DNA of 6,375 nucleotides, taken from positions 1 to 6,375 of the forward strand of contig JAEZYO010000981.1 in the NCBI GenBank assembly GCA_023419055.1, given 5' to 3'. The DNA comes from Pseudomonadota bacterium (GTDB lineage Bacteria > Myxococcota > Polyangia > Polyangiales > Polyangiaceae). The notes beneath the pieces are model-generated. The model was given only the letters and a program-made list of their open reading frames with translations, made no database searches and was not told the DNA's origin. The translations under genes and the position numbers were made by a program. Positions 1-5,269 of the stretch are shown here, piece by piece. Positions within the stretch are counted from its first letter, which is position 1. Each line of letters opens with the position of its first letter.

Positions 1-1304
1 CTGCGCTCGCCCGTGCTGGCCGCGGGCACCGCGCGCGCGGCGGTAGGGAGCTCTGGGGGCAGCACCTCCGTCCGCGGGGGCGGGGTTCGGGCCGACTTCA
101 CGTCGACGAGCTCGGCGGGCGGGGGAAGGGCGATCGCTTCCGGCCAGATCCGCGCGAGGAGCGGGTGCGGCGCCGCGTCCGGAAGGCGAACCAGGCCGGT
201 CTGGAGAGACCAATACGTCGCGAAGGCCGTGCCGATCGTGAGCGCCAGCGAGACCAGCACGCGCTGCCCTCGCCCGGGCGTCCGCGGCGAAGCGGCGGGC
301 AAAATGCTCGTCTCGACGGGAAGCGGCGTCACCGTCGTGGACGGAGCGACCGCGGGCGGAGGAGCCTTCCGCTTCGGCGCGAGCGCGCGCAGATCGCGCT
401 CGAGCTCGTCGACGGTGCCGTAGCGCCGCGTCAGATCACGCTCGAGGCAGCGTTGCACGATCGCCGCGAGCTCGGGCGGGACCTTCTCGCCCAGGGAAGG
501 AATGGGATCGGAGAGCACGGCCTGGCAGAGCTCCGGGAGCGTCGAGCCTTCGAACGGCACGTGCCCCGTCAGGATCTCGTACATGACCACGCCGAGCGAC
601 CAAATGTCGGCACGCCCGTCCACGCTGCTCGGCGCGCGCACCTGCTCGGGCGCCATGTAGTGCGGGGAACCGACGTTCATGCTCGGGTTCGTGAGCGTGC
701 GGCGTCCGGCCAGGCGGCTCTGCTTGGAGATGCCGAAGTCGAGGATCTTCACGAGCTCCGCGCCGCTCCGGGTGTGCGTCACGAACAGGTTCTCGGGCTT
801 GAGATCGCGGTGGACGATGCCGTGGGCGTGCGCGTCCCTGAGCCCGCGGCAAATCTGCAGCGCGAGCCGCACGGTGTGGTCAGCCGTGAGGGCCCCGCGC
901 TCCTTGAGCACGCTGTAGAGATCGGTGCCCTCGAGGAACTCCATGACGATGTACGGCTGCGAGCTGCGCGCGTACCCGCACTCGAACACGCGAGTGACGT
1001 GCGGGTTGGCGAGCCGCGCCAGCGTGCGCGCCTCGAGCAAGAACCGCTCACGGATGGACTCGTCCTCGGCGATGTCCGGGTGGATCACCTTCAGCGCCAC
1101 GGGGCGATCGAGCAGCGTATCCGTGCAGGCGTAGACGACGCCCATCCCGCCCACGGCGAGCTGCCGCTCGACTCGATACTTGCCGGCGATGACGTCACCT
1201 TCGGCGAAAACCAGGGAGTCGACCGCAGCGCCGCGCGCCACCTTGCCGGACGCCGGGAGGTCGACGCTGACGGGGATGTTCAGAGCGGATGATTCTCGAG
1301 GCAT
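1..1304 (-). CDS. Membrane-anchored Hanks-type Ser/Thr protein kinase (C-terminus beyond window)
   Basis: Open frame of 434 codons from ATG 1304 to the left edge with no stop, so the C-terminus is missing. The kinase domain spans about residues 43-308. It has the Gly loop LAVGGMGVVY (49-58, first loop Gly replaced by Ala), VALK with the ATP-binding Lys72, helix-C Glu91, the catalytic HRDLKPEN (165-172), DFG (189-191), MAPEQ (217-221) and DIWSLG (233-238). A basic and proline-rich linker leads to one predicted membrane helix at about 348-367, then a proline-rich region probably outside the membrane. All catalytic residues are present, so it should be an active cytoplasmic-facing kinase; its substrates are unknown. 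It starts 9 nt after the encapsulin stop on the same strand with only a weak purine stretch (TGAGAA over the stop), which fits translation coupled to the shell gene. Kinase identity is very secure; a link to encapsulin is inferred from position only. Confidence 0.95.
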   Translation of the reverse strand, partial: MPRESSALNIPVSVDLPASGKVARGAAVDSLVFAEGDVIAGKYRVERQLAVGGMGVVYACTDTLLDRPVALKVIHPDIAEDESIRERFLLEARTLARLANPHVTRVFECGYARSSQPYIVMEFLEGTDLYSVLKERGALTADHTVRLALQICRGLRDAHAHGIVHRDLKPENLFVTHTRSGAELVKILDFGISKQSRLAGRRTLTNPSMNVGSPHYMAPEQVRAPSSVDGRADIWSLGVVMYEILTGHVPFEGSTLPELCQAVLSDPIPSLGEKVPPELAAIVQRCLERDLTRRYGTVDELERDLRALAPKRKAPPPAVAPSTTVTPLPVETSILPAASPRTPGRGQRVLVSLALTIGTAFATYWSLQTGLVRLPDAAPHPLLARIWPEAIALPPPAELVDVKSARTPPPRTEVLPPELPTAARAVPAASTGER

Positions 1305-1313
1305 GGCCAATTC

Positions 1314-2111
1314 TCAACGCGTGAGACGCACGACGGCGTCGGGAGAAAGCAGCCGGAACGTAAAGGTCTCCATCAAGTAGAGGTCGACGAAGTTCGCGTC
1401 GTGCGCCTCGTAGCCGATGGCAAAGTCTTGCCCCACGGTGACTCGGTAGTCGCCGCCGCGCCGTGACAGCACGAGGCCGCCTTTCAGCACCGGGCTGTGG
1501 AGCACCGGTCCGCCGAGCAACTTCTCGATGCGCGGGAGCGGCGGGTACGCCGACACGTCACCGGCCAGGGCTCGGTAGATCTGCGACTCGAGGACGAGCA
1601 CGTACGGGCCGTTCACGCCGCCCTCGGAGAGCTTGAGGAGCGCGCGCGCCACGCTCTCGGGGTAGGCGCCGGGTTGCTCTCCTATAGAGACGTGCGGGTG
1701 CGCGTCGGCGCTCATCAGCCCGACGATCCCGGCTGCGGGGACGCCGTAGTAGATGGCGCGCTCCTCGAAGGCAGCGAGGCGTCGAGCCGCGTCGATCAAG
1801 GGCTCGGTGTCCAGATCGTCCGCTCCCCGCGCGGCGTCGTCGAGCTCGGCGATCGGGAGCCGGAACCCGGCGCGCACCTCGATCAGGGGCTGCACGCGGC
1901 GTATCCCCACGCTGACGCCGGCTTGATCCGGCGGTTCGTGTGGGGCGAGCCGGCCGATGTTCACCGAGGAGAGCTGGTAGCCGTGGGGACCGTCGAAGTC
2001 CGTCGCGTAGCGCCCGGACAGGTTGGCGGTGAGCGCCGCGATCGCGTCAGACTCGATCGTCCGCCACGCGGCGTCGTTGATGGGGGCGAGGTCGCGCTTC
2101 AGGAAGTCCAT
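1314..2111 (-). CDS. Encapsulin shell protein, family 1 (HK97-fold, linocin M18-like)
   Basis: 265 aa. It self-assembles into a protein nanocompartment that encloses cargo enzymes. Recognised from the family's start MDFLKRDLAPI, the block SGRYATDFDGPHGYQ (32-46), the middle segments GVPAAGIVGLMS and GPYVLVLES, and the end blocks SRRGGDYRVTVGQDFAIGYE and ETFTFRLLSPDAVV. These line up from end to end with Thermotoga maritima encapsulin, also about 265 aa. That length is typical of small T=1 60-mer shells and shorter than the Myxococcus xanthus T=3 shell; the T number is inferred. The ATG follows the EncFtn TGA directly, with the Shine-Dalgarno GGGGGGA inside the last EncFtn codons, implying coupled translation. 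The cargo is the adjacent EncFtn, so the expected role is intracellular iron oxidation, storage and protection from iron-driven oxidative damage. No truncation is seen. Confidence 0.96.
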   Translation of the reverse strand: MDFLKRDLAPINDAAWRTIESDAIAALTANLSGRYATDFDGPHGYQLSSVNIGRLAPHEPPDQAGVSVGIRRVQPLIEVRAGFRLPIAELDDAARGADDLDTEPLIDAARRLAAFEERAIYYGVPAAGIVGLMSADAHPHVSIGEQPGAYPESVARALLKLSEGGVNGPYVLVLESQIYRALAGDVSAYPPLPRIEKLLGGPVLHSPVLKGGLVLSRRGGDYRVTVGQDFAIGYEAHDANFVDLYLMETFTFRLLSPDAVVRLTR

Positions 2112-2456
2112 TCATCCCCCCGCCTGGCGCTGTCCGATGCCGAGGCCCGCGCCGTTCACCCGCGGCGACGAATCGGCGGCGGCGGGCTTCTCGCCGTCCG
2201 TGAAGAGGCGCTGACGGATCTGCTCGTCCCAGCCCGGCATGTTCTTGCGAAGCCACTCGAGGGTCATGCACGAGTGCTCGATCTCTTCGTCGCGCGAGTG
2301 GGTGAGCACCGCGGCGAGCTCGGGATCGCTGCAGACCGCGATCCGCTGGGTGTACCAGTCCACGGCTTCGAGCTCCTCCTTCAAGCTGACGAGCGCGCGG
2401 TGAAATTCACGCACCTTGGCGGGCAGGAGATCATAAGGCTCGTGGTAATCGCTCAT
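2112..2456 (-). CDS. Encapsulated ferritin-like protein (EncFtn), encapsulin cargo ferroxidase
   Basis: 114 aa from ATG 2456. EncFtn proteins form decamers inside encapsulins, oxidise Fe(II) and feed iron into the shell. The core carries the family block EELEAVDWY (27-35) and DEEIEHSCMTLEW (56-68). By alignment from memory with the Rhodospirillum rubrum protein, the ferroxidase ligands are Glu28, Glu58 and His61, with Trp34 and Tyr35 also conserved. After residue 86 comes a low-complexity linker (Pro/Ala/Ser) and a C-terminal GLGIGQRQAGG, which fits the LGIG-type cargo-loading peptide. The frame also runs open up to a GTG at 2516, but family proteins begin near the HEP motif (residues 5-7) and a sigma54-like promoter lies between the two starts, so 2456 is preferred. 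No Shine-Dalgarno precedes it; with the predicted TSS near 2459 the mRNA may be leaderless. First gene of the EncFtn-encapsulin-kinase operon. Confidence 0.94.
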   Translation of the reverse strand: MSDYHEPYDLLPAKVREFHRALVSLKEELEAVDWYTQRIAVCSDPELAAVLTHSRDEEIEHSCMTLEWLRKNMPGWDEQIRQRLFTDGEKPAAADSSPRVNGAGLGIGQRQAGG

Positions 2457-2469
2457 GCGACTACGAAAG

Positions 2470-2485
2470 AGCAGGTTTCGTGCCT
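2470..2485 (-). promoter_or_regulatory. Sigma54-like -24/-12 promoter of the encapsulin operon
   Basis: On the minus strand the site reads AGGCACGAAACCTGCT, against the consensus TGGCACG-N4-TTGC[A/T]. The GG (2484-2483) and GC (2472-2471) are separated by exactly 10 nt. Transcription would start near 2459, about 3 nt before the EncFtn ATG. A 6-bp inverted repeat, ACGAAA (2463-2468) and TTTCGT (2476-2481), overlaps the element, and the palindrome CGTGAAAACACG lies just upstream at 2506-2517. Confidence 0.65.
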
Positions 2486-2505
2486 GGGCTCGCGCTCCGA
2501 AGCTG

Positions 2506-2517
2506 CGTGAAAACACG
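2506..2517. repeat. Palindrome CGTG-AAAA-CACG upstream of the encapsulin promoter
   Basis: A 4+4 bp inverted repeat around AAAA, about 22 bp upstream of the -24 GG. It shares the CGTGA/TCACG core with repeats ahead of the regulator gene and in the YtxH/holin-X intergenic region. It may be a regulator-binding site, but it is short and unproven. Confidence 0.3.
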
Positions 2518-2528
2518 AAACTGGCGTC

Positions 2529-2565
2529 AAAATGCGCGAGGGCCGCGTCTCCTGACGCGGCCCTC
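2529..2565 (-). terminator. Hairpin terminator downstream of the NtrC-type regulator gene
   Basis: A perfect 12-bp stem pairs 2538-2549 with 2554-2565 around the 4-nt loop 2550-2553. On the minus strand it is followed by GCGC and then TTTT (2532-2529), so it would end transcripts of the regulator gene, which stops at 2650. The T run is short and 5 nt from the stem, so this is not a textbook example. It separates the regulator transcript from the encapsulin operon, which therefore needs its own promoter. Confidence 0.6.
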
Positions 2566-2604
2566 GGTGCTGCTCACTCGGGCGCCGGCGCGCCGGTGCA
2601 GAGC

Positions 2605-2624
2605 CTTGCGCTCCCCCGCGCAAG
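2605..2624. repeat. Short hairpin in the 3' region of the regulator transcript
   Basis: CTTGCGC (2605-2611) and GCGCAAG (2618-2624) form a 7-bp stem with a 6-nt loop TCCCCC. It lies between the regulator stop codon and the 12-bp terminator stem. It has no T run. Next to it is the 12-bp palindrome CCGGCGCGCCGG (2585-2596). Either may simply reflect GC-rich sequence. Confidence 0.35.
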
Positions 2625-2649
2625 ACCCGGCACTACTCCGTGGAGGAGC

Positions 2650-3999
2650 TCAGTCCCAGCGGCTGATCTTGCGGTACAGCGTCCGCCGGTCGAACCCGAG
2701 CATCTTGGAAGCGAGCGTCTTGTTTCCGCCGACTGCGTCGAGCACCCGCCGGATGTAGCGCTGCTCCACCACGCGCATGGGCGGCAGATCGTCGAGATCT
2801 TGCTCGCCGCCGAAGACTTCTGGCGTCTTGCGATCGCGCACCTTCACTGGGAGATCGTTGATGGTAAGCTCGTCGTATTCCGCGAGCGTGATCGCGCGTT
2901 CCATGCAGTTCTCGAGCTCGCGCACGTTGCCCGGCCAGTCGTACTCGATGAGCTTTTCTGCCACTGCGCGCCCCATTCGCGTGACGGACTTGCCACAGCG
3001 CTGGGCTGCGCGGTTCAGGAAGTACTGCGCGAGCAGAAGGACGTCGGTGCCGCGGGCGCGGAGGGGCGGGACGCGGATCAGGACCACGTTGATGCGGTAG
3101 TAGAGGTCCTCGCGGAACTGCTTGGCGTTGACGTCCTCTTCCAGGTCACGATTGGTCGCAGCGATGATGCGCGCGTCGAACTCGACCTCCTGCGCCCCAC
3201 CGAGAGGCCTCACGGTTTTGTGCTGCAGCGCGCGCAGGAGCTTCGCCTGCATGCCGAGCGGCATCTCGCCGATTTCGTCGAGTAGCAGCGTCCCCTTGTC
3301 CGCGTCCACGAACAGGCCGGACCTGGAGGTCTTGGCGTCGGTGAAGGCGCCCCTCGAATGTCCGAACAGCTCGCTCTCGAGCAGCGGCTCCGGCATCGCG
3401 GCGCAGTTGATCGCGAGGAACGGCCCGGTGCGGCCGCTCTTTTCGTGCAGCGCCTTGGCGACGAGCTCCTTACCGGTGCCGCTCTCGCCCGTGATGAGAA
3501 CGCTGGAATCGCTCTTTGCCACGCGTTCTATCATCTCGAAGACGCGCTGCATGGCCGGGCTTTCGCCGATCAGCGCCGATGAGTCGAGCGTCGCCACGCG
3601 ATCCTTGAGCCGCGAGAGCTCGTTGCAGAGCGTTCGGTGCCGCACGGCGCGCTCCACCGAGACCGCGAGCGCGTCCTTCGTGAACGGCTGAGTGACGAGG
3701 TCGTACGCCCCGGCGCGTATCGCCTCGATGGCGTGCTCCAAGTTGCCGTTCTGATTCGTGATGATCACGCACAGATCGGGCTTCCTTCGGAGCGCCTCTT
3801 TGCAGAGCTCGAGCCCCGACATGCCCTCCGTGTGTGCATCCGTCAGGAGCACTTCGAAGTCGTCGGTATCGAGCACCGATAGCGCGGCCTCCGCTGACGT
3901 CTTGCATTTGACGTTGAAGCCACGCTGGGCGAGTCCCGAGTCGACCAGCTCGTTGAGAGCTGTACCATTGCCCACCACCAACACACGAGCGTTCGTCAT
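2650..3999 (-). CDS. NtrC-family sigma54-dependent response regulator with degenerate receiver
   Basis: 449 aa from ATG 3999, chosen because AGAAGG lies 5-6 nt upstream; the frame extends to 4116 but those residues do not look like a receiver. Residues 5-120 are a receiver: Asp54 in LLTDAHTEGMSG and Thr81 remain, but the usual acidic pair after VLVV is Gly10-Asn11 and the conserved Lys of the KPF motif is Gln104 (TQPF). The AAA+ domain (about 143-370) has Walker A GESGTGKE (171-178), the sigma54-contact loop GAFTDA (217-222, family norm GAFTGA), Walker B LLLDE (238-242) and the arginine-rich REDLYYRINV. About 406-449 is a Fis-type HTH (GGNKTLASKMLGFDRRTLYRKI). It should bind upstream DNA and use ATP to open sigma54 promoters. 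No histidine kinase is adjacent. A sigma54-like element in front suggests autoregulation, and four similar elements nearby suggest local targets. Confidence 0.96.
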   Translation of the reverse strand: MTNARVLVVGNGTALNELVDSGLAQRGFNVKCKTSAEAALSVLDTDDFEVLLTDAHTEGMSGLELCKEALRRKPDLCVIITNQNGNLEHAIEAIRAGAYDLVTQPFTKDALAVSVERAVRHRTLCNELSRLKDRVATLDSSALIGESPAMQRVFEMIERVAKSDSSVLITGESGTGKELVAKALHEKSGRTGPFLAINCAAMPEPLLESELFGHSRGAFTDAKTSRSGLFVDADKGTLLLDEIGEMPLGMQAKLLRALQHKTVRPLGGAQEVEFDARIIAATNRDLEEDVNAKQFREDLYYRINVVLIRVPPLRARGTDVLLLAQYFLNRAAQRCGKSVTRMGRAVAEKLIEYDWPGNVRELENCMERAITLAEYDELTINDLPVKVRDRKTPEVFGGEQDLDDLPPMRVVEQRYIRRVLDAVGGNKTLASKMLGFDRRTLYRKISRWD

Positions 4000-4045
4000 T
4001 GACCTTCTGTGGCCCTTTCCAGCCGGCGGAACGGCCAACCATCGA

Positions 4046-4061
4046 AGCACGCCGTATGCCA
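4046..4061 (-). promoter_or_regulatory. Sigma54-like promoter of the regulator gene
   Basis: On the minus strand it reads TGGCATACGGCGTGCT. The -24 GG and -12 GC are separated by 10 nt, and it departs from consensus at CG of the -24 block and the first T of the -12 block. The predicted start is near 4035, giving a leader of about 36 nt that contains the AGAAGG ribosome site. It implies that the regulator, or another activator of its class, controls this gene. Confidence 0.55.
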
Positions 4062-4112
4062 CGCCCGTCGCTCTTTTAATCTGGATTTCCCGGGGAATTC
4101 TCAGGGGTTCCG

Positions 4113-4137
4113 TCACGAAACATCACGCATTTCACGA
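4113..4137. repeat. Three helically phased TCACG repeats upstream of the regulator promoter
   Basis: TCACG occurs at 4113-4117, 4123-4127 and 4132-4136, spaced 10 and 9 bp, about 50-75 bp upstream of the sigma54-like element. Same-face spacing upstream of a sigma54 promoter fits an enhancer (upstream activating) site. Related TCGTGA copies occur at 4705-4710 and 4736-4741. Confidence 0.4.
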
Positions 4138-4234
4138 GCGTGATTGCCCCGGAGTCGGGCCTCCGAGCGACCACGAATCTTTGCCCGCACCCTCGGGATT
4201 GATACCGCGCACGCGGCTTTCGGGACCCCAAATG

Positions 4235-4275
4235 AAAAACTCCGGGGGTCACCGTGTGCGGCGACGCCCCGGAGT
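4235..4275 (-). terminator. Rho-independent terminator of the YtxH-like gene
   Basis: On the minus strand ACTCCGGGG (4275-4267) pairs with CCCCGGAGT (4247-4239). After one bulged C (4266), GTCGCC (4265-4260) pairs with GGTGAC (4253-4248) through one G-T wobble, leaving a GCACAC loop. The stem runs into TTTTT (4239-4235). It starts 28 nt after the stop codon at 4303. It is the clearest terminator in the window and insulates the regulator gene from read-through. Confidence 0.85.
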
Positions 4276-4302
4276 GGTTCCGAGTGGGTTCGGCTGCGGT
4301 AC

Positions 4303-4620
4303 TCAGCTACCCGCCATCTCGGAAAACTGACGCGCCTGATTCTGCCCGAGCTTGGTCAGCTTGTTCTTCGCGTCGTCCATACGGTCGGTCAGGCGCGCGC
4401 GAAGCTCGGCGCCCGAAGACGGGGCCAAGAGCAGCGCGGCGCCAGCGCCCACGACGGCGCTCAGCGCCACGAGCGCGACGGTCGGGACGGAGCTGGTCTG
4501 ACGCTCGAGGCCCACGTAGCCGAGCGCGTCGTCGATGTTGATTCCACGAAGGGCTTTGGCAGCTTGCTGAGCTCCGACGATGGAGCCCAGAGTCAGCGCG
4601 GACTTGATCAGGAAGTTCAT
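4303..4620 (-). CDS. YtxH-like small membrane protein
   Basis: 105 aa from ATG 4620, with AAAGGA about 9 nt upstream. One predicted membrane helix covers about 45-66 and leads into ALLLAPSSGAELRARL (62-77), the typical YtxH-family end-of-helix signature. An amphipathic charged tail follows (DRMDDAKNKLTKLGQ). The first 40 residues include a weakly hydrophobic stretch (3-17) that could lie along the membrane. YtxH-like proteins are small, often stress-induced and of poorly known function, so no activity is assigned. It is transcribed divergently from a holin-X-like gene, a pairing that fits an envelope role. It has its own sigma54-like promoter (4686-4701) and a strong terminator, so it is probably a single-gene unit. 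Confidence 0.85.
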   Translation of the reverse strand: MNFLIKSALTLGSIVGAQQAAKALRGINIDDALGYVGLERQTSSVPTVALVALSAVVGAGAALLLAPSSGAELRARLTDRMDDAKNKLTKLGQNQARQFSEMAGS

Positions 4621-4685
4621 GAGGGTTGTTCCTTTCGCGACTCCGATGAGGGGTTGCAGAGAGACGGGTTGCAGGGACTGCCTGG

Positions 4686-4701
4686 AGCAAGCCTCGTGCC
4701 G
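4686..4701 (-). promoter_or_regulatory. Sigma54-like promoter of the YtxH-like gene
   Basis: On the minus strand it reads CGGCACGAGGCTTGCT, which matches TGGCACG-N4-TTGC[A/T] at every position but the first, with 10 nt between GG and GC. The predicted start is near 4675, giving a leader of about 55 nt with the AAAGGA ribosome site. Two TCGTGA hexamers (4705-4710, 4736-4741), 31 bp apart, lie just upstream. Confidence 0.7.
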
Positions 4702-4825
4702 GCCTCGTGACGTTCTCTGGCGTGGCTTCACTCCGTCGTGAGGCGCCACCAAACCGCTACGCGCGCTTCGCTACCCTCGAGGCAGGCTGCCCCGCGGCTG
4801 AATCTCCGGCGAACCTGTCACGGCG

Positions 4826-4841
4826 TGGCACGTCGCGTGCA
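4826..4841 (+). promoter_or_regulatory. Sigma54-like promoter of the holin-X-like operon
   Basis: It reads TGGCACGTCGCGTGCA, which matches the consensus except for the first T of the -12 block; GG (4827-4828) and GC (4839-4840) are 10 nt apart. The predicted start is near 4852, only about 4 nt before ATG 4856. That gene has no Shine-Dalgarno, so its mRNA may be leaderless, as at the EncFtn gene. Confidence 0.65.
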
Positions 4842-4855
4842 CTCGTCGGGCCGAC

Positions 4856-5269
4856 ATGGTGGACGTCTGGAGCGTTCCTGGTCCTCAGAACGGCCCTGCG
4901 AACCGCGACTCGAGCGAGCGGTTCGCCAAGCTCGTGCAGCACACGCTCGAAGATGCGAAGGAGCTGGTGCGCGCCGAGCTCGCGCTCGCCCGAACGGAGC
5001 TCGAGGGGGAGCTGAAGGCGGCGCTGCTCTCGCTCTCCGCCGGCGCGATCGCCGTCGTGCTGCTGCACACGGCGCTCTTGGTGCTCGTCGCGGCGTTGAT
5101 CGTGGCGCTCGGTGGTGACGCCCTCACCATCTTACTGGTGGGTTTGGCCTTGGTACTGCTCGCGGTCGCCGGGGCATCCGTTGCGGTGTTGTTCTTCGTG
5201 CGACGCCATTTGCCGCGCACACGCGAGCGGCTCGCGCGTGACGCTAGTCTGTTGAAGGTGCAAACATGA
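4856..5269 (+). CDS. Phage holin family / holin-X-like inner-membrane protein
   Basis: 137 aa. A charged amphipathic helix (about 20-58, with ERFAKLVQHTLEDAKELV and ALARTELEGEL) precedes two predicted membrane helices at about 60-84 and 90-115 and a basic end (RRHLPRTRERLARD). This is the layout of the Actinobacterial holin-X / YqjE-like families, where the helix normally reads like LV..E..LAK.E. Despite the family name, no phage genes are nearby, and many such proteins are chromosomal membrane proteins of unknown role. ATG 4856 has no Shine-Dalgarno and a GTG follows at once (4859). The family-like helix starts near residue 19, so a start at 4934 would cut it. The stop overlaps the next gene's ATG in ATGA, so the two are co-translated. 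Confidence 0.82.
   Translation: MVDVWSVPGPQNGPANRDSSERFAKLVQHTLEDAKELVRAELALARTELEGELKAALLSLSAGAIAVVLLHTALLVLVAALIVALGGDALTILLVGLALVLLAVAGASVAVLFFVRRHLPRTRERLARDASLLKVQT

Larger units (their letters stand above)
4000..4302. other. Intergenic region between the regulator gene and the YtxH-like gene
   Basis: About 300 bp without a convincing gene. From right to left it holds the YtxH-gene terminator (4235-4275), a further copy of the terminator-arm sequence GCCCCGGAGT (4146-4155), three phased TCACG repeats (4113-4136), a small palindrome TTCCC-G-GGGAA (4087-4097), an AT-richer stretch near 4074-4090, the sigma54-like promoter (4046-4061) and the regulator's Shine-Dalgarno. It looks like a leader plus upstream activation region. 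Confidence 0.7.

Noticed and set aside
219..234. CGGCACGGCCTTCGCG on minus, another GG-N10-GC match
   Set aside because: It lies inside the kinase gene over the membrane helix, has TCGC instead of TTGC, and no start codon or gene follows; treated as chance.
165..1292. Long plus-strand open frame opposite the kinase gene
   Set aside because: It is the shadow of a kinase frame with all conserved motifs; its own translation is Arg/Ala/Glu/Asp-rich without any family pattern.
1497..2510. 337-codon plus-strand open frame over encapsulin and EncFtn
   Set aside because: Antisense to two clearly recognised genes; a GC-rich codon-bias artefact.
2457..2516. Earlier GTG start (2516) adding 20 residues to EncFtn
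   Set aside because: The extra residues are Arg-rich and not family-like, no ribosome site precedes the GTG, and the sigma54-like promoter lies downstream of it.
2502..2530. TTGACG at 2530-2525 (minus) as a sigma70 -35 box for the encapsulin operon
   Set aside because: No acceptable -10 hexamer is found 16-18 nt downstream (CGCAGC/GCAGCT).
2455..3285. Plus-strand open frame opposite the regulator's C-terminal half
   Set aside because: Antisense to the AAA+ and HTH coding sequence and without recognisable domains.
4000..4116. N-terminal extension of the regulator to 4116
   Set aside because: The receiver starts with the VLVV strand right after ATG 3999, which has AGAAGG in front; the extension contains the promoter and leader.
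4856..5269. Holin-X-like gene as sign of a prophage
   Set aside because: No endolysin, structural, integrase or attachment-site sequences are nearby; the family is common on chromosomes.
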